A DNA stretch of 64,000 nt from Rhodohalobacter barkolensis (GCF_002834295.1 NZ_PISP01000001.1:1674001-1738000); one strand, 5' to 3'. Shown: positions 46,439-55,814, counted from the first letter of the stretch. The notes: generated from the sequence alone by a model not told the origin. Numbers and translations: made by a program.

Positions 46439-47398
46439 CTACTTTGATAACTTACTCCAAACATGATCTGCAAAATCATAAAATGGCTGCTTTTGATGAT
46501 ACCAGCCGAAATGCAGGCAATATGGTGTTACTTTCATGTAGTCTCCTTTTCCGGGTACCAGCGAAAATATTGAGATCAGAAGATTACGAAACCATTTGGA
46601 GCGGATCGCTTTAAAATCATACACAAATCGGTCGTTATAAAGTGTACACTCTACCGTTTCAAACTCTTCATCATGGTTGGTATAATCATCAATAAAGTCC
46701 AGCTGCGGACTCTCGTATCCATTCAGCCACGGTAAAATTGGAATATTGAGCTTCGACAGCGCCATTCCCAAACTCCACTCACACGTCTCCTGAGTTCTCC
46801 CCGTTTCACTCTTACGGCTTCTGAAATGAGTCTCTTCACGCTTTGAGAGAAAGTGTGAAGCTGTATCACATACCTGTTTGGCAATATCTTTCTCAGCTGC
46901 ATACATCAATCCGGTCTGAACTCGGTTGAGGTAGGTTAATCCAAACTTATCCAATGTTTTCTTTCGTCGTTGAAAAATGACATCTGCCACAATTCCAATT
47001 CCCTTGGGCCCGCCAAAAAAACCATCCGCTATGTGGTTGCCAGTAATTGTAAATCTGTATGTACTGAGTTTATCCCACAGTGGATTTGGATCTTTACACC
47101 AGATGATATCACTATCCATATATAGGTTTTTTTCATATGGCATGAATTGGTAAACATTGTGTTTAAAACCTGTAATAGACCGATTCTCATCCGGCAAGAA
47201 ATGAATCTGATCAAACATCTCCTCCAATCCGCTCTTCTCTAAAGTCTGAATATGTTGATTGGAACAGTAAATCGTAACAGGTCTCTCTTGATCGTACCGT
47301 CTTAGTGTGTGTACACTCGCAACAACATGCTGAAGATATTTTTCATCTCCATAGGAAGAATACACATAACCTTCTTTCTTACTTTTTGATCCAGTCAT
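46439..47398 (-). CDS. glycosyltransferase, GT-8-like
   Basis: A 319-residue GT-A glycosyltransferase with DxD motif Asp95-Ser-Asp97 in NLYMDSDIIW. Its start, YVYSSYGDEKYLQHVVASV, is typical of nucleotide-sugar transferases of the GT8/rhamnosan type. It is on the minus strand, against its neighbours. The HFGWY segment near the end could bind metal. Confidence 0.75.
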   Translation of the reverse strand: MTGSKSKKEGYVYSSYGDEKYLQHVVASVHTLRRYDQERPVTIYCSNQHIQTLEKSGLEEMFDQIHFLPDENRSITGFKHNVYQFMPYEKNLYMDSDIIWCKDPNPLWDKLSTYRFTITGNHIADGFFGGPKGIGIVADVIFQRRKKTLDKFGLTYLNRVQTGLMYAAEKDIAKQVCDTASHFLSKREETHFRSRKSETGRTQETCEWSLGMALSKLNIPILPWLNGYESPQLDFIDDYTNHDEEFETVECTLYNDRFVYDFKAIRSKWFRNLLISIFSLVPGKGDYMKVTPYCLHFGWYHQKQPFYDFADHVWSKLSK

Positions 47399-47598
47399 TT
47401 GATGTTTTACTAATTATCCCAATCTGAAATTCTTCTTCTATTCTCTGGGATATTACTTGATTCAAATCATTCTTATCGCTTTACAAGCGAATAATTTATA
47501 AAGGTCCTCATCAAAATTGTCTTATGAAAGATCTTTATATTATGAAATTATTAATACTGAAATTTACAATTTCTAAGTAACGTGCAGTAATAGTACAG

Positions 47599-48627
47599 AT
47601 GGGCTCTAAAAATCATTCATCAGATGAGGTAGACGCTGTTATTACATGGGTTGATGGAAGTGATCCGGCTCATGCCGCCAAGCGTGCAAACACCTTAAAA
47701 AAATCCGGGAAAGGTTCACCAAACAAATTACCTACAGGCCATTATAGTACTCGATTTCTTGACAACGGTGAACTTTTCTACTGTGTGGCCTCATTGCGAA
47801 AAAATGCTCCTTGGATTCGAAATATCTTCATCGTTACCGATAACCAGGTTCCCGATTTTATAAATCCACAGATTCAGCAACAAAGTGGTATCCGTATTGT
47901 AGATCACAAAGAAATTTTCAAATCCTATGAATGGGCACTTCCTACTTTTAACAGTCTGACAATAGAAACGGCAGTTTGGAGAATTCCGGATCTTTCAGAG
48001 AACTTTATCTATCTAAATGATGATTTTATTCTCTGCTCACCTGTATCCAAAGATGATTTCTTCCAAGACGGGAACGTAATTCTTCGCGGAAAATGGAAAA
48101 CGATGACCCACTATGGGCCTACGAGGTTGAAATTAAATAATCTGTTCAGCCGGTTTGTTAAAAAGTTTTTGGGGATTACACGATCGCTAAATCTATTGAC
48201 ACAGATCAGATCCGCCAGACTGGCCGATTTTAAAGAAAAGTATTTCTACACGCCGCATGTACCCCACCCGATTCGTAAGCAAACAGTAAAGGGTTATTAC
48301 CAGAACCATCCAAAAATATTTGAAGAAAATATTAAATACTCTTTCAGAGATACCAATCAACACACTATTCAATATCTTGCCAATCACTTGGAAATAAAAA
48401 ATGGCTCGGCAATTCTAAAACCAAATAATAATGCTGTTTTGATAAATGGTGAGATGGACCTCAAATACTCAATACATAGAAAAATCAAACAGATAAGTAA
48501 TGAAGAAGTAAAATTTTTATGTATTCAGGGATTTGAAGCAATGGATTGGGAAATCCAAAACAGACTTCAACAACTGTTTGAAAAAATGTTTCCATCAATC
48601 AAAAAGTGCAAATCAACCAAAGTCTAA
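47599..48627 (+). CDS. Stealth-family phosphotransferase (copy 1)
   Basis: A 342-residue Stealth protein with the conserved regions CR1 VDAVITWVDGSDP (10-22), RFLDNGELFYCVASLRKNAPWI, and CR2 with SLTIETAVWRIPDLSENFIYLNDDFI (about 121-146). CR3-type PHPIRKQ and the RDTNQH segment follow. Stealth enzymes transfer hexose-1-phosphate to polysaccharide acceptors, as in capsule synthesis and the GNPTAB enzyme. A very similar second copy is at 52670, and two remnants of a further copy flank the cassette between them. Confidence 0.88.
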   Translation: MGSKNHSSDEVDAVITWVDGSDPAHAAKRANTLKKSGKGSPNKLPTGHYSTRFLDNGELFYCVASLRKNAPWIRNIFIVTDNQVPDFINPQIQQQSGIRIVDHKEIFKSYEWALPTFNSLTIETAVWRIPDLSENFIYLNDDFILCSPVSKDDFFQDGNVILRGKWKTMTHYGPTRLKLNNLFSRFVKKFLGITRSLNLLTQIRSARLADFKEKYFYTPHVPHPIRKQTVKGYYQNHPKIFEENIKYSFRDTNQHTIQYLANHLEIKNGSAILKPNNNAVLINGEMDLKYSIHRKIKQISNEEVKFLCIQGFEAMDWEIQNRLQQLFEKMFPSIKKCKSTKV

Positions 48628-48651
48628 AAAAAATTCTCAGGTATCCTGCCA

Positions 48652-48729
48652 CATGATCAATCTGAAAATATTCAACCTATTGTAACTTGGGTTAATGGTT
48701 TTGATTCTTACATGCATTTAACGTTATAA
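48652..48729 (+). pseudogene. N-terminal remnant of a Stealth gene
   Basis: A frame 26 codons long reads HDQSENIQPIVTWVNGFDS, then MHLTL and a stop. IVTWVNGFD matches the CR1 motif (VTWVDG-DP) at the start of the two intact Stealth proteins. It has no start codon of its own in frame beyond this and ends early, so it is a gene fragment. Confidence 0.6.
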
Positions 48730-49009
48730 ATTTCTTCAGAGAGAATAATCCGGTTCCGGCCTTTCCTTACAAAATATTACTGCATAACTGTTATTTAAAC
48801 GTGGTCAGATTTAATCATGGATAATGCTATGGGAATTTAAAAGAGTTTTTGTTGGAAAATATCTGCGCCCCCTCGACAATGAAAATTAAATTGACTATTG
48901 TATTATAGATAATAATAGACAGGGAAAGCACAAATAGAAATTAATACTTAAAATTCGGGGCTACTTTTTTCATCAACGCCAGAAAAGAAAATTTAAACTA
49001 GCGTTTAAA
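48730..49009 (+). other. intergenic, no gene recognised
   Basis: This 280-base AT-rich stretch follows the Stealth remnant and leads to the TagF-like gene. It contains no recognisable gene or repeat. It probably carries the promoter of the inositol cassette and could also hold decayed Stealth sequence. Confidence 0.4.
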
Positions 49010-50179
49010 ATGAACATACTATTCTATGCATCTACGTTTGGGGCAGATTTATGGAGTTTTGCTCATTATCTGAATGAGAAACCGAATGTAAAAACGAAAG
49101 TTTTGCTAGATGACCCCGATCTATTTCGGAAGCAAGGGATTGCAAAACTTTTTCCAGTAGATGCTATCCTGGAAAAAAAGTCTTTAAAAAACTCTTTTTT
49201 CAAATCCAATGGCTTTAAACCGGATGTTACCATAATGGATAACACATTACCTTTGAGAGCTCCTTCCCCATACGGATTCATGTTGTGGCACGGCTTTGGA
49301 TGGAAAGGCCCGAATGATGTTCAGGAGTTTAAATGGCTCCATCGCTCAATAAAATCTACATGGGGCAGCGCTAAAGTCCCAAACAAAAATTTCAGGTGGC
49401 AATGTTTTGGGCCGTGGGATTTTAAGCATAGAACAGAAATAAGCGGTTTCCATCCGGATAATTGTCGAATATTGGGATCAGCATCGCATGATATTCTTCG
49501 ATCTCCTCAACCAAAAGAAATAATGCAGCCTTTCTATCCATTTGATGTAGTTGGGAGAAAAACTGTACTCATTGCTCCAACATGGCATTACGGGGAAGTT
49601 TTTGCGCATTGGGGAAGTGACAAAGATCTGTTTGAAAAATTATTCAACAGATTGCAGGATTATAATGCTAATGTAATACTTCGACTACACGATTCCTTTC
49701 GGTACGATAGTAGCTATGTTCAATTTTTAGATCAATTATCTGAAAATCATCCTAACGTATATCTTAAATTCAAGGATAAAAATCCAGACAACCTCCTCGA
49801 CATGATGGTATCAGACACACTGATCACAAATTATAGCAGTATAGCTAATTTGTATTATGCCACAGGTCGGCCAACGATTCATATTTATCCGGTTAAAAGT
49901 GAGGATGAAGAATTTTTATGGCGAAAACGCACGATCATAGGGATGCGAAAGAAAACTGTCAACTCAGTAAAATATATATGGAAACTCCCTCCGGAAGAAC
50001 ACGGAGGACTCATGGCATCAAATTTCGAAATGTTACTTGAACAGATTGATCAAGCGTTGACGAATCCAGAATGTTGCAAAGAGAAATCAAAAGATTTTTT
50101 AGATAAGTATATGCTTGGAGCTGATGGGAAAAACAGAGACCGGATTTGGAAGTCAATTCAAGAAGTGGTGATTTCCTGA
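49010..50179 (+). CDS. TagF-like CDP-alcohol polymer transferase
   Basis: A 389-residue protein resembling CDP-glycerol glycerophosphotransferases of teichoic acid synthesis. Motifs are LWHGFGWKG (92-100), IAPTWHYG (186-193), ILRLHDSFRYD, and DTLITNYSSIANLYYATGRP. It ends DKYMLGADGKNRDRIW. TagF-type enzymes link alcohol-phosphate units from CDP-activated donors into a polymer. With MIPS and an IPCT-like gene directly downstream, the donor here might be CDP-inositol. The protein is shorter than Bacillus TagF because it lacks the N-terminal extra domain. Confidence 0.7.
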   Translation: MNILFYASTFGADLWSFAHYLNEKPNVKTKVLLDDPDLFRKQGIAKLFPVDAILEKKSLKNSFFKSNGFKPDVTIMDNTLPLRAPSPYGFMLWHGFGWKGPNDVQEFKWLHRSIKSTWGSAKVPNKNFRWQCFGPWDFKHRTEISGFHPDNCRILGSASHDILRSPQPKEIMQPFYPFDVVGRKTVLIAPTWHYGEVFAHWGSDKDLFEKLFNRLQDYNANVILRLHDSFRYDSSYVQFLDQLSENHPNVYLKFKDKNPDNLLDMMVSDTLITNYSSIANLYYATGRPTIHIYPVKSEDEEFLWRKRTIIGMRKKTVNSVKYIWKLPPEEHGGLMASNFEMLLEQIDQALTNPECCKEKSKDFLDKYMLGADGKNRDRIWKSIQEVVIS

Positions 50180-50252
50180 AACACTATGTTTTTGTGTGAC
50201 GGTACTCTCGATAAAGTGTCTATTAAACAATTAAACCGTATGGGATTACATT

Positions 50253-51557
50253 ATGCCTAATCATTTTATTGAACCGCACAAAGGTAAACTATTAGTTTTA
50301 ACCCCCGGAATGGGAGCAGTAGCCACAACATTTATGGCCGGTGTTATTTCAGCTCGTAAAAATTTATCCAAACCATTTGGATCATTGACACAGCTCCAGA
50401 CAATACGGCTTGGAGCTCGTTCAAATCAAAGAAATCCACTTATCAAAGACTTTATTGATCTTGCAGGGCTTGATGATATTGTATTTGGAGGATGGGATGT
50501 TATTTCTGATAACGCCTATGAGGCAGCTAAAAGAGCTGATGTCCTGAAGCCACAGGATCTGGAGCCTTTGAAAGATGAGCTTGGAAGTGTTCAACCCATG
50601 AAAGCAGCATTCAATCAGAAATATGTAAAGCTGCTAAAAGGCGAAAATATAAAACCCCTAACAAATAAATGGGAATTAGCGGAAGCTCTCCGAGAAGATA
50701 TCAGAAATAAGATTTCAGAAACCGGTGCTTCTCGTGCAGTTATGATATGGTGTGGATCTACTGAAGTTCATCTGCATCCATCGGCTTGTCATCAAAGCAT
50801 CGAGGCTTTTGAAAAAGGGCTGAAAAATAGTGATGAAGCCATAGCCCCCTCACAGCTGTATGCTTATGCAGCTATAAAAGAAGGTGTTCCTTATGCAAAT
50901 GGGGCTCCCAACTTATCAGCAGATTTCCCCGCTCTGGAGCAATTAGCTGAACAAGAAAAAGTACCTATCGCAGGTAAAGATTTTAAAACGGGCCAAACTC
51001 TCATGAAAACTATACTTGCTCCGGGATTTAAAACTAGGATGCTTGGTATTCGCGGTTGGTTTTCAACGAATATTTTAGGAAACAGAGATGGCGAAGTATT
51101 AGATGATCCTGATAGTTTTAAATCCAAAGAAGTCTCTAAAACCGGTGTACTTGATTCAATTCTTCAACCCGATGAATATCCGGATCTATATAAGGATCTT
51201 TATCATAAAGTGAGGATCAATTACTATCCGCCACGGGGTGATGCCAAAGAGGGCTGGGATAATATCGATATATTTGGATGGATGGGTTACGATATGCAGA
51301 TCAAAGTAGATTTCTTATGTAGAGATTCAATTCTAGCTGCACCTATTGTTCTTGATCTGGCCTTATTTTTGGATTTTGCCAAACGAGCCGGAAAATCAGG
51401 AATACAGGAATGGTTATCCTTCTATTTCAAGAGTCCGCAGGTTAATACCGGCCATATTCCCGAACATGATATTTTTATTCAACACTTAAGGCTAAAAAAC
51501 TCACTCCGTGTACTTGGAGGTGAAGAACCAATTACTCACCTTTCTGAGAATTTTTAA
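50253..51557 (+). CDS. ino1: inositol-3-phosphate synthase
   Basis: A 434-residue MIPS-family protein that converts glucose-6-phosphate to 1D-myo-inositol-3-phosphate with NAD. Visible signals are LTPGMGAVATTFMAGV for NAD binding at the N-terminus, MIWCGSTEV, and PIAGKDFKTGQTLMKT (about 244-259). The catalytic Lys region is in MLGIRGWFSTNILGN and the DSILAAPIVLDLALFLDFA stretch. The combination is characteristic. It is the middle gene of the TagF-like/MIPS/IPCT cassette; 73 bases separate it from the TagF-like gene, 7 bases from the next gene. Confidence 0.87.
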   Translation: MPNHFIEPHKGKLLVLTPGMGAVATTFMAGVISARKNLSKPFGSLTQLQTIRLGARSNQRNPLIKDFIDLAGLDDIVFGGWDVISDNAYEAAKRADVLKPQDLEPLKDELGSVQPMKAAFNQKYVKLLKGENIKPLTNKWELAEALREDIRNKISETGASRAVMIWCGSTEVHLHPSACHQSIEAFEKGLKNSDEAIAPSQLYAYAAIKEGVPYANGAPNLSADFPALEQLAEQEKVPIAGKDFKTGQTLMKTILAPGFKTRMLGIRGWFSTNILGNRDGEVLDDPDSFKSKEVSKTGVLDSILQPDEYPDLYKDLYHKVRINYYPPRGDAKEGWDNIDIFGWMGYDMQIKVDFLCRDSILAAPIVLDLALFLDFAKRAGKSGIQEWLSFYFKSPQVNTGHIPEHDIFIQHLRLKNSLRVLGGEEPITHLSENF

Positions 51558-51564
51558 GTAGAAG

Positions 51565-52314
51565 TTGCAGGTTGATCTGATGCCAAAAGTTAAAACAAAT
51601 ACAACAGGACTTATCCTGGCAGCAGGATATGGCTCTCGGTTAGCGGGTGTCAGCCCTGTCACTTCTTTCAAACCCCTAACGCCCGTAAATGGTAAAGCTC
51701 TCATTCTCCGTACTATTGAAAATCTGGAATTAGCCGGTTGTACAGAGATCGTAATTGTACTTGGATACGGGTACAAAAAAATAAAAAAAGCAATTCAGGA
51801 TAAATACCTAGGGCAGATTCCACTTTTCTTTGTATTTAATGAGAAGTACGATTTGAGCAATGGTGTTTCCATACTTTCTGCACGAGATTATTTAAGCAAC
51901 CGTTTTATAATGACGATGGCCGATCATATTTTTGAGGATTCGCTGATGAAAATTGCAAGCGATTTAGAAATTGAGGAAGGTGAAGCAGCGCTCTTAGTGG
52001 ATTATAAAATCGATTCAATCTTTGACATGGATGATGCGACAAAGGTATTGTCTAAAGATGGAAAAGTTGAATCCATTGGTAAGCAGATCAAAGAATTCAA
52101 TTGTGTGGATACCGGTCTTTTTGTTTGTACTTCGGGATTACTTGACGCACTTCAAAAACGTTATCAAGAATATGGTGACACTTCAATTTCTGATGGAGTG
52201 CAGGATCTGGCACGTTCCGGTAAAATGTTCGCTGTTGATATAGAAGAAGGTATCTGGCAAGATGTGGATACCCCGGAAATGCTTGCACAAGCAGAAAAAC
52301 TCCTGATTAATTAA
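51565..52314 (+). CDS. probable CTP:inositol-1-phosphate cytidylyltransferase
   Basis: A 249-residue nucleotidyltransferase beginning TGLILAAGYGSRLAG with KPLTPVNGKALI. The substrate segment has MADHIFEDSLM, close to the DH motif of IPCT-type enzymes of archaea, and ALLVDYKIDSIFDMDDATKV follows. It lies seven bases after MIPS, which supports inositol-1-phosphate as substrate over another sugar-1-phosphate. No fused DIPP synthase domain is present. The start codon is TTG or ATG (51581) near 51565; I keep 51565 with the in-frame ATG MPKVK (51580) as an alternative. Confidence 0.68.
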   Translation: MQVDLMPKVKTNTTGLILAAGYGSRLAGVSPVTSFKPLTPVNGKALILRTIENLELAGCTEIVIVLGYGYKKIKKAIQDKYLGQIPLFFVFNEKYDLSNGVSILSARDYLSNRFIMTMADHIFEDSLMKIASDLEIEEGEAALLVDYKIDSIFDMDDATKVLSKDGKVESIGKQIKEFNCVDTGLFVCTSGLLDALQKRYQEYGDTSISDGVQDLARSGKMFAVDIEEGIWQDVDTPEMLAQAEKLLIN

Positions 52315-52339
52315 TCAAACCAAAAAGTATTTACAAAGA

Positions 52340-52620
52340 ATTTCAAATACGCATTACGAGGTAGAATTCATCTTTCTGTTCAATATATTGCCAGTCACTG
52401 GAAATGCAATATGGATCTGCAATTCTTAGACTATCCGCTACTTATGTTTTGATAATTGGTACCATAATCTTCACATTCTCAATTCATAAAAAGAATCAAA
52501 CAGATTAGTAATGATGAAGTAAATTTTTTATCTATTCATGGCTTTGAAGTAGTGGGTTGGAAAATCCAAAATAGACTTCAAAAATTGCTTGAGAATATGT
52601 TTCCTTCTATCAAACCGTGA
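52340..52620 (+). pseudogene. C-terminal remnant of a Stealth gene
   Basis: A stretch of about 280 bases matches the 3' end of the first Stealth gene (48330-48620) with many substitutions. The best-preserved part translates as IKQISNDEVNFLSIHGFEVV then IQNRLQKLLENMFPSIKP and a TGA at 52618-52620. The intact copy has IKQISNEEVKFLCIQGFEA and IQNRLQQLFEKMFPSIKK. No complete reading frame remains upstream. Confidence 0.8.
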
Positions 52621-52669
52621 CAACGATATAGTAACTAAATAAGAGCCTGAATAATCTTTTTCCAAAATC

Positions 52670-53668
52670 ATGTCTCATAATCAAACAGATACTATAGACG
52701 CTGTGGTAACATGGGTAGATGGCAATGATCCTATACATCAAAAGAAGCGCATTAATGCACTTCGAGAATCCAAACTGATTTCAACAGATCATTTAACAAC
52801 CGGGGAGCAAAAAACCCGCTTTATAGATAATGGTGAACTTAAGTTCTGTATCACCTCCATTCGAAAATTTGCTCCATGGGTTAGATATATCTACCTCGTT
52901 ACCGACAACCAAACCCCCGACTTTTTAGAAGAAGAGTTCATAGATAAGTACAAGGTTAACGTCGTGGATCATAAAGAGATTTTTCAATCTTACGAGAGTG
53001 CTCTTCCCACGTTTAACAGTAGAACTATCGAGACTGCAATTTGGCGCATTCCCGGTTTAGCGGAAAAATTCATCTATTTTAATGATGATTTTGTTCTGAC
53101 TTCTCCTTTACAAAAAGATCATTTTTTCAATAACGGTAACGTTGTTATCCGGGGCAGATTGCGCAGAATGGGGAGTTACGGAAAATGGAGAATGCATTTA
53201 AATCATATCTATAGCAAGACCATAAAAAAGTTTCTGGGCATCACTTATTCAATGCATCTGTTGTATCAGATTCGATCTGCCCAGTTGGCAGGTTTCGACA
53301 ATAAATACTACTATGTTCCACACGTACCGCACCCGGTGCGAAAGTCAACAATAGCTACGTTTTTTGAGGAAAATCCAGACTTATTTGAAAAAAATATTCA
53401 GTACAAATTCAGAGATACAGATCAATTTTCTGCGATGTACCTCGCTTATCACCTTGAAATTGCAAACAAAAATGCTGAGTTAGTTTCCCCGGATAAAGCA
53501 CTCATGATTAATGGAGAGATGGATTTCTCCGGAATGCTTAACCGCAAAATCAAAGCTATTAAGGATGAGAAAAATGCTTTTCTATGTATTCAAGGAATGG
53601 AAAAAGTTAATTCCAAACAAAAAAAGCACTTAATGAGAACATTAAGTGCTTTAACGGAAATGGATTAA
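52670..53668 (+). CDS. Stealth-family phosphotransferase (copy 2)
   Basis: A 332-residue Stealth protein, very similar to copy 1 throughout: IDAVVTWVDGNDPIHQ (9-24), RFIDNGELKFCITSIRKFAPWV, and SRTIETAIWRIPGLAEKFIYFNDDFV. It ends with LNRKIKAIKDEKNAFLCIQG. It probably transfers a hexose-1-phosphate onto a glycan. The two copies could have different acceptors. Its 3' end carries a hairpin that serves as terminator for the opposite strand. Confidence 0.88.
   Translation: MSHNQTDTIDAVVTWVDGNDPIHQKKRINALRESKLISTDHLTTGEQKTRFIDNGELKFCITSIRKFAPWVRYIYLVTDNQTPDFLEEEFIDKYKVNVVDHKEIFQSYESALPTFNSRTIETAIWRIPGLAEKFIYFNDDFVLTSPLQKDHFFNNGNVVIRGRLRRMGSYGKWRMHLNHIYSKTIKKFLGITYSMHLLYQIRSAQLAGFDNKYYYVPHVPHPVRKSTIATFFEENPDLFEKNIQYKFRDTDQFSAMYLAYHLEIANKNAELVSPDKALMINGEMDFSGMLNRKIKAIKDEKNAFLCIQGMEKVNSKQKKHLMRTLSALTEMD
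53623..53652 (-). terminator. terminator embedded in the Stealth 2 coding sequence
   Basis: AAAGCACTTAATG, loop AGAA, CATTAAGTGCTTT is a perfect 13-base-pair stem. On the minus strand it is followed by a T-run. It lies 26 bases past the MlaC stop and inside the last codons of the Stealth gene. Confidence 0.75.
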
Positions 53669-53677
53669 ATAACCTGT

Positions 53678-54262
53678 TTACGCCCGGGCCGCTCTGCGTC
53701 TTAAACTTTCAAGAAGGGCATCAAAACCCCGCTGCCGGATGATACTTTGAAATTGGCGATTGTATGATTCAGCAGTAGATACATCATCAATACTCATATC
53801 TATAATTTGCCACGTTCCATCCTGGAGCTCCATATCATAATCTACTGAGGTTCGTACGTTCTCCAACTGAGCTGTTGTTTTCACCTCAGCATTTCCATTA
53901 TCCACTGTGATATCGTTATATGTAACTTCCGCCCGATAGATATCCAGTCTGTTTAAAGAGTTATCTCTTATGATGGTGGAAAATAGTGAGACGAATTCTT
54001 CCCTTTCTTCTTCAGAAACTTCATTGTAAGTATCACCCAATGCTGTTTCAGACATCGTCCTGAAATCAATGACATCATTAATGATGTCTTTCAGTCTGTC
54101 CCGCTGTTCCTGGGTGTATTCGCTTCCCTTTGGACCCAATAACTCTTTAATCTCTTCATCTCTTTCGTCGAGCATGGCTCGAATTTCGTCTGCTCCATTC
54201 TGGGCTAAACCTACGTTCAGAAACAGAACCATAGAGATGAATATTGTGATGATATATTTCAT
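53678..54262 (-). CDS. mlaC: MlaC/Ttg2D-type phospholipid-binding protein
   Basis: A 194-residue exported protein. The signal peptide (ending GLAQ) precedes the MlaC fold with DIINDVIDFRTMSETALGDTYNEVSEEEREEF and YDMELQDGTWQIIDMSIDDVS near the end. MlaC ferries phospholipids between outer and inner membranes. No MlaD, MlaE or MlaF gene is adjacent in this window, so partners are elsewhere. It is 14 bases after the TolC-type gene. Confidence 0.85.
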   Translation of the reverse strand: MKYIITIFISMVLFLNVGLAQNGADEIRAMLDERDEEIKELLGPKGSEYTQEQRDRLKDIINDVIDFRTMSETALGDTYNEVSEEEREEFVSLFSTIIRDNSLNRLDIYRAEVTYNDITVDNGNAEVKTTAQLENVRTSVDYDMELQDGTWQIIDMSIDDVSTAESYNRQFQSIIRQRGFDALLESLRRRAARA

Positions 54263-54276
54263 TTTTTTACCCTGTG

Positions 54277-55659
54277 TTAATTTACGCTCAATTGTTGTAC
54301 TGAAATTCCTGACACTCTGTAGAGAGCTGCAACCTTCTTATTCAAATCGAACACATTTTGTTTCAACTCAACCCTTAATTCTAACTCTTTCTGCATAGCG
54401 TTCAGAAGTTCTTCCACATCTCCGAACCCGATATCATAATTTAGCTGTTCGTGACGCACCCAATTTCGTGCCGTAGAAAGTGCCTCTTCTATCTGATTTA
54501 CTTTCACATCAGCAACGGAGGCTTCTCTATACTTTTCGTTCAAATCTAAATAGATCCCATCCATCAGAGCACTTTTTAAATCTTGTACTCGATTATATTC
54601 TATATCTGCACGTTCCAGCTGATTTCTAATCGATCTGAAATTTAAATTCTGCCGAATACCGAATCCAACGGCTGCTGAAGAGTAATTCGTATTATTGATA
54701 ATAAATGGATTTGTTTGTCTAGGCCTGTTTGGAGTATTCGCATAGCTTCCTGAAATCCCCAAAAACAATGCAGGATATTGTTGAGCCTTTACAGCGTCTT
54801 TACTTTTATCCATGGCTTCAATCCCTGCATCTACTCCTTTTAATTCAGGACGGTTAGACACAGCCATCTGCTGGTAGTAATCATATGATTGTAAATCATG
54901 AGCTACCGGATCCAAAAAACTCTCTTCCGGTTCGTATACTATTCCCTGTTCATCCCCCATTACATAGTCCCAAATACGGGTAATGGATGAAACACTCTGT
55001 TTTACCTCTTCTCTCTGTACCTCAAATTCTGTCTTGAAAATTTCAAATTTAAAAACATCAGCCTCTTTTAAATCCGGATCTCCCTCTTCCTGCATATTTT
55101 CAATCTGTCTCTCAATCTGAGCAACCTGATCTTCTGCATCAACTAAAATTCGTTCTACTTCCTGAGCTAAAAGATAGCTGTAATAAAGTTCAAAAAGTTG
55201 AACCTCTGCTTCTGCAGTAACGGCACTAAACTGAAACTCCGCTGCACGCGCACCTGCTTCAGCTGCGGCAATTGCGTTGTTAATAGCTCCCCAACTGTAC
55301 ACCGGCTGAATGGCACTAATCTCTGCCCGGGTAAAAATACCCCAGTCTTCCCAGTCATTCTCTAAATTGGGATCCAGGTAATACTCTCCCTTTGACAGAC
55401 CTTCTACTTCACTTTTAACTCCGGGTACTACACCGTGCTGAGAGTTAAACTCAATTCTTGGTAATATTCTCTGGTTTTTAACCTGCTGAACGCGATTTTC
55501 TGACATATCAACTGAATTCCTCTCATAAGCAACCTGACCGGATCTCTCCAAACCACGATCTATAAATTTCTGTAGATTTACTTTTAATGTATCCTGTGCC
55601 TGGACAGTAGTAAAATTTAGAAGAGGTACCAGTAAGCTTAAAAATAAAATTCGTTGCAC
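54277..55659 (-). CDS. TolC-family outer-membrane factor
   Basis: A 460-residue outer-membrane efflux channel. The signal peptide (ending TTVQAQ) is followed by two repeats of coiled-coil helices with NRPELKGVDAGIEAMDKSKDAVKAQQYP. Trimeric TolC-type channels pair with periplasmic adaptors for export. It is upstream of mlaC on the same strand; that pairing and the absence of an adaptor suggest it could serve lipid or envelope export, but this is speculative. Confidence 0.87.
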   Translation of the reverse strand: MQRILFLSLLVPLLNFTTVQAQDTLKVNLQKFIDRGLERSGQVAYERNSVDMSENRVQQVKNQRILPRIEFNSQHGVVPGVKSEVEGLSKGEYYLDPNLENDWEDWGIFTRAEISAIQPVYSWGAINNAIAAAEAGARAAEFQFSAVTAEAEVQLFELYYSYLLAQEVERILVDAEDQVAQIERQIENMQEEGDPDLKEADVFKFEIFKTEFEVQREEVKQSVSSITRIWDYVMGDEQGIVYEPEESFLDPVAHDLQSYDYYQQMAVSNRPELKGVDAGIEAMDKSKDAVKAQQYPALFLGISGSYANTPNRPRQTNPFIINNTNYSSAAVGFGIRQNLNFRSIRNQLERADIEYNRVQDLKSALMDGIYLDLNEKYREASVADVKVNQIEEALSTARNWVRHEQLNYDIGFGDVEELLNAMQKELELRVELKQNVFDLNKKVAALYRVSGISVQQLSVN

Positions 55660-55773
55660 GTTATCTAATTACGTTTCTGTTTTTCAGCTTTGTCATCAAC
55701 GAACGACTATAAGATTTATTTACCTGTTCGCAGATATTAACAACACTTTACGGTTAATCGGTTCAATATAAAA

Positions 55774-55804
55774 AAAGCCTCTTTAATTCAATTAAAGAGG
55801 CTTT
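55774..55804. terminator. bidirectional terminator after tRNA-Ser
   Basis: AAAGCCTCTTTAAT, loop TCA, ATTAAAGAGGCTTT forms a 14-base-pair perfect stem with a T-run on the minus strand. It ends the tRNA-Ser transcript. Confidence 0.88.
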
Positions 55805-55814
55805 AAATTTAAAG

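Noticed and set aside
52670-53668. The two intact Stealth genes as a recent exact duplication
   Set aside because: They differ throughout (for example VDGSDPAHAAK versus VDGNDPIHQKK), so the copies are old or were acquired separately.
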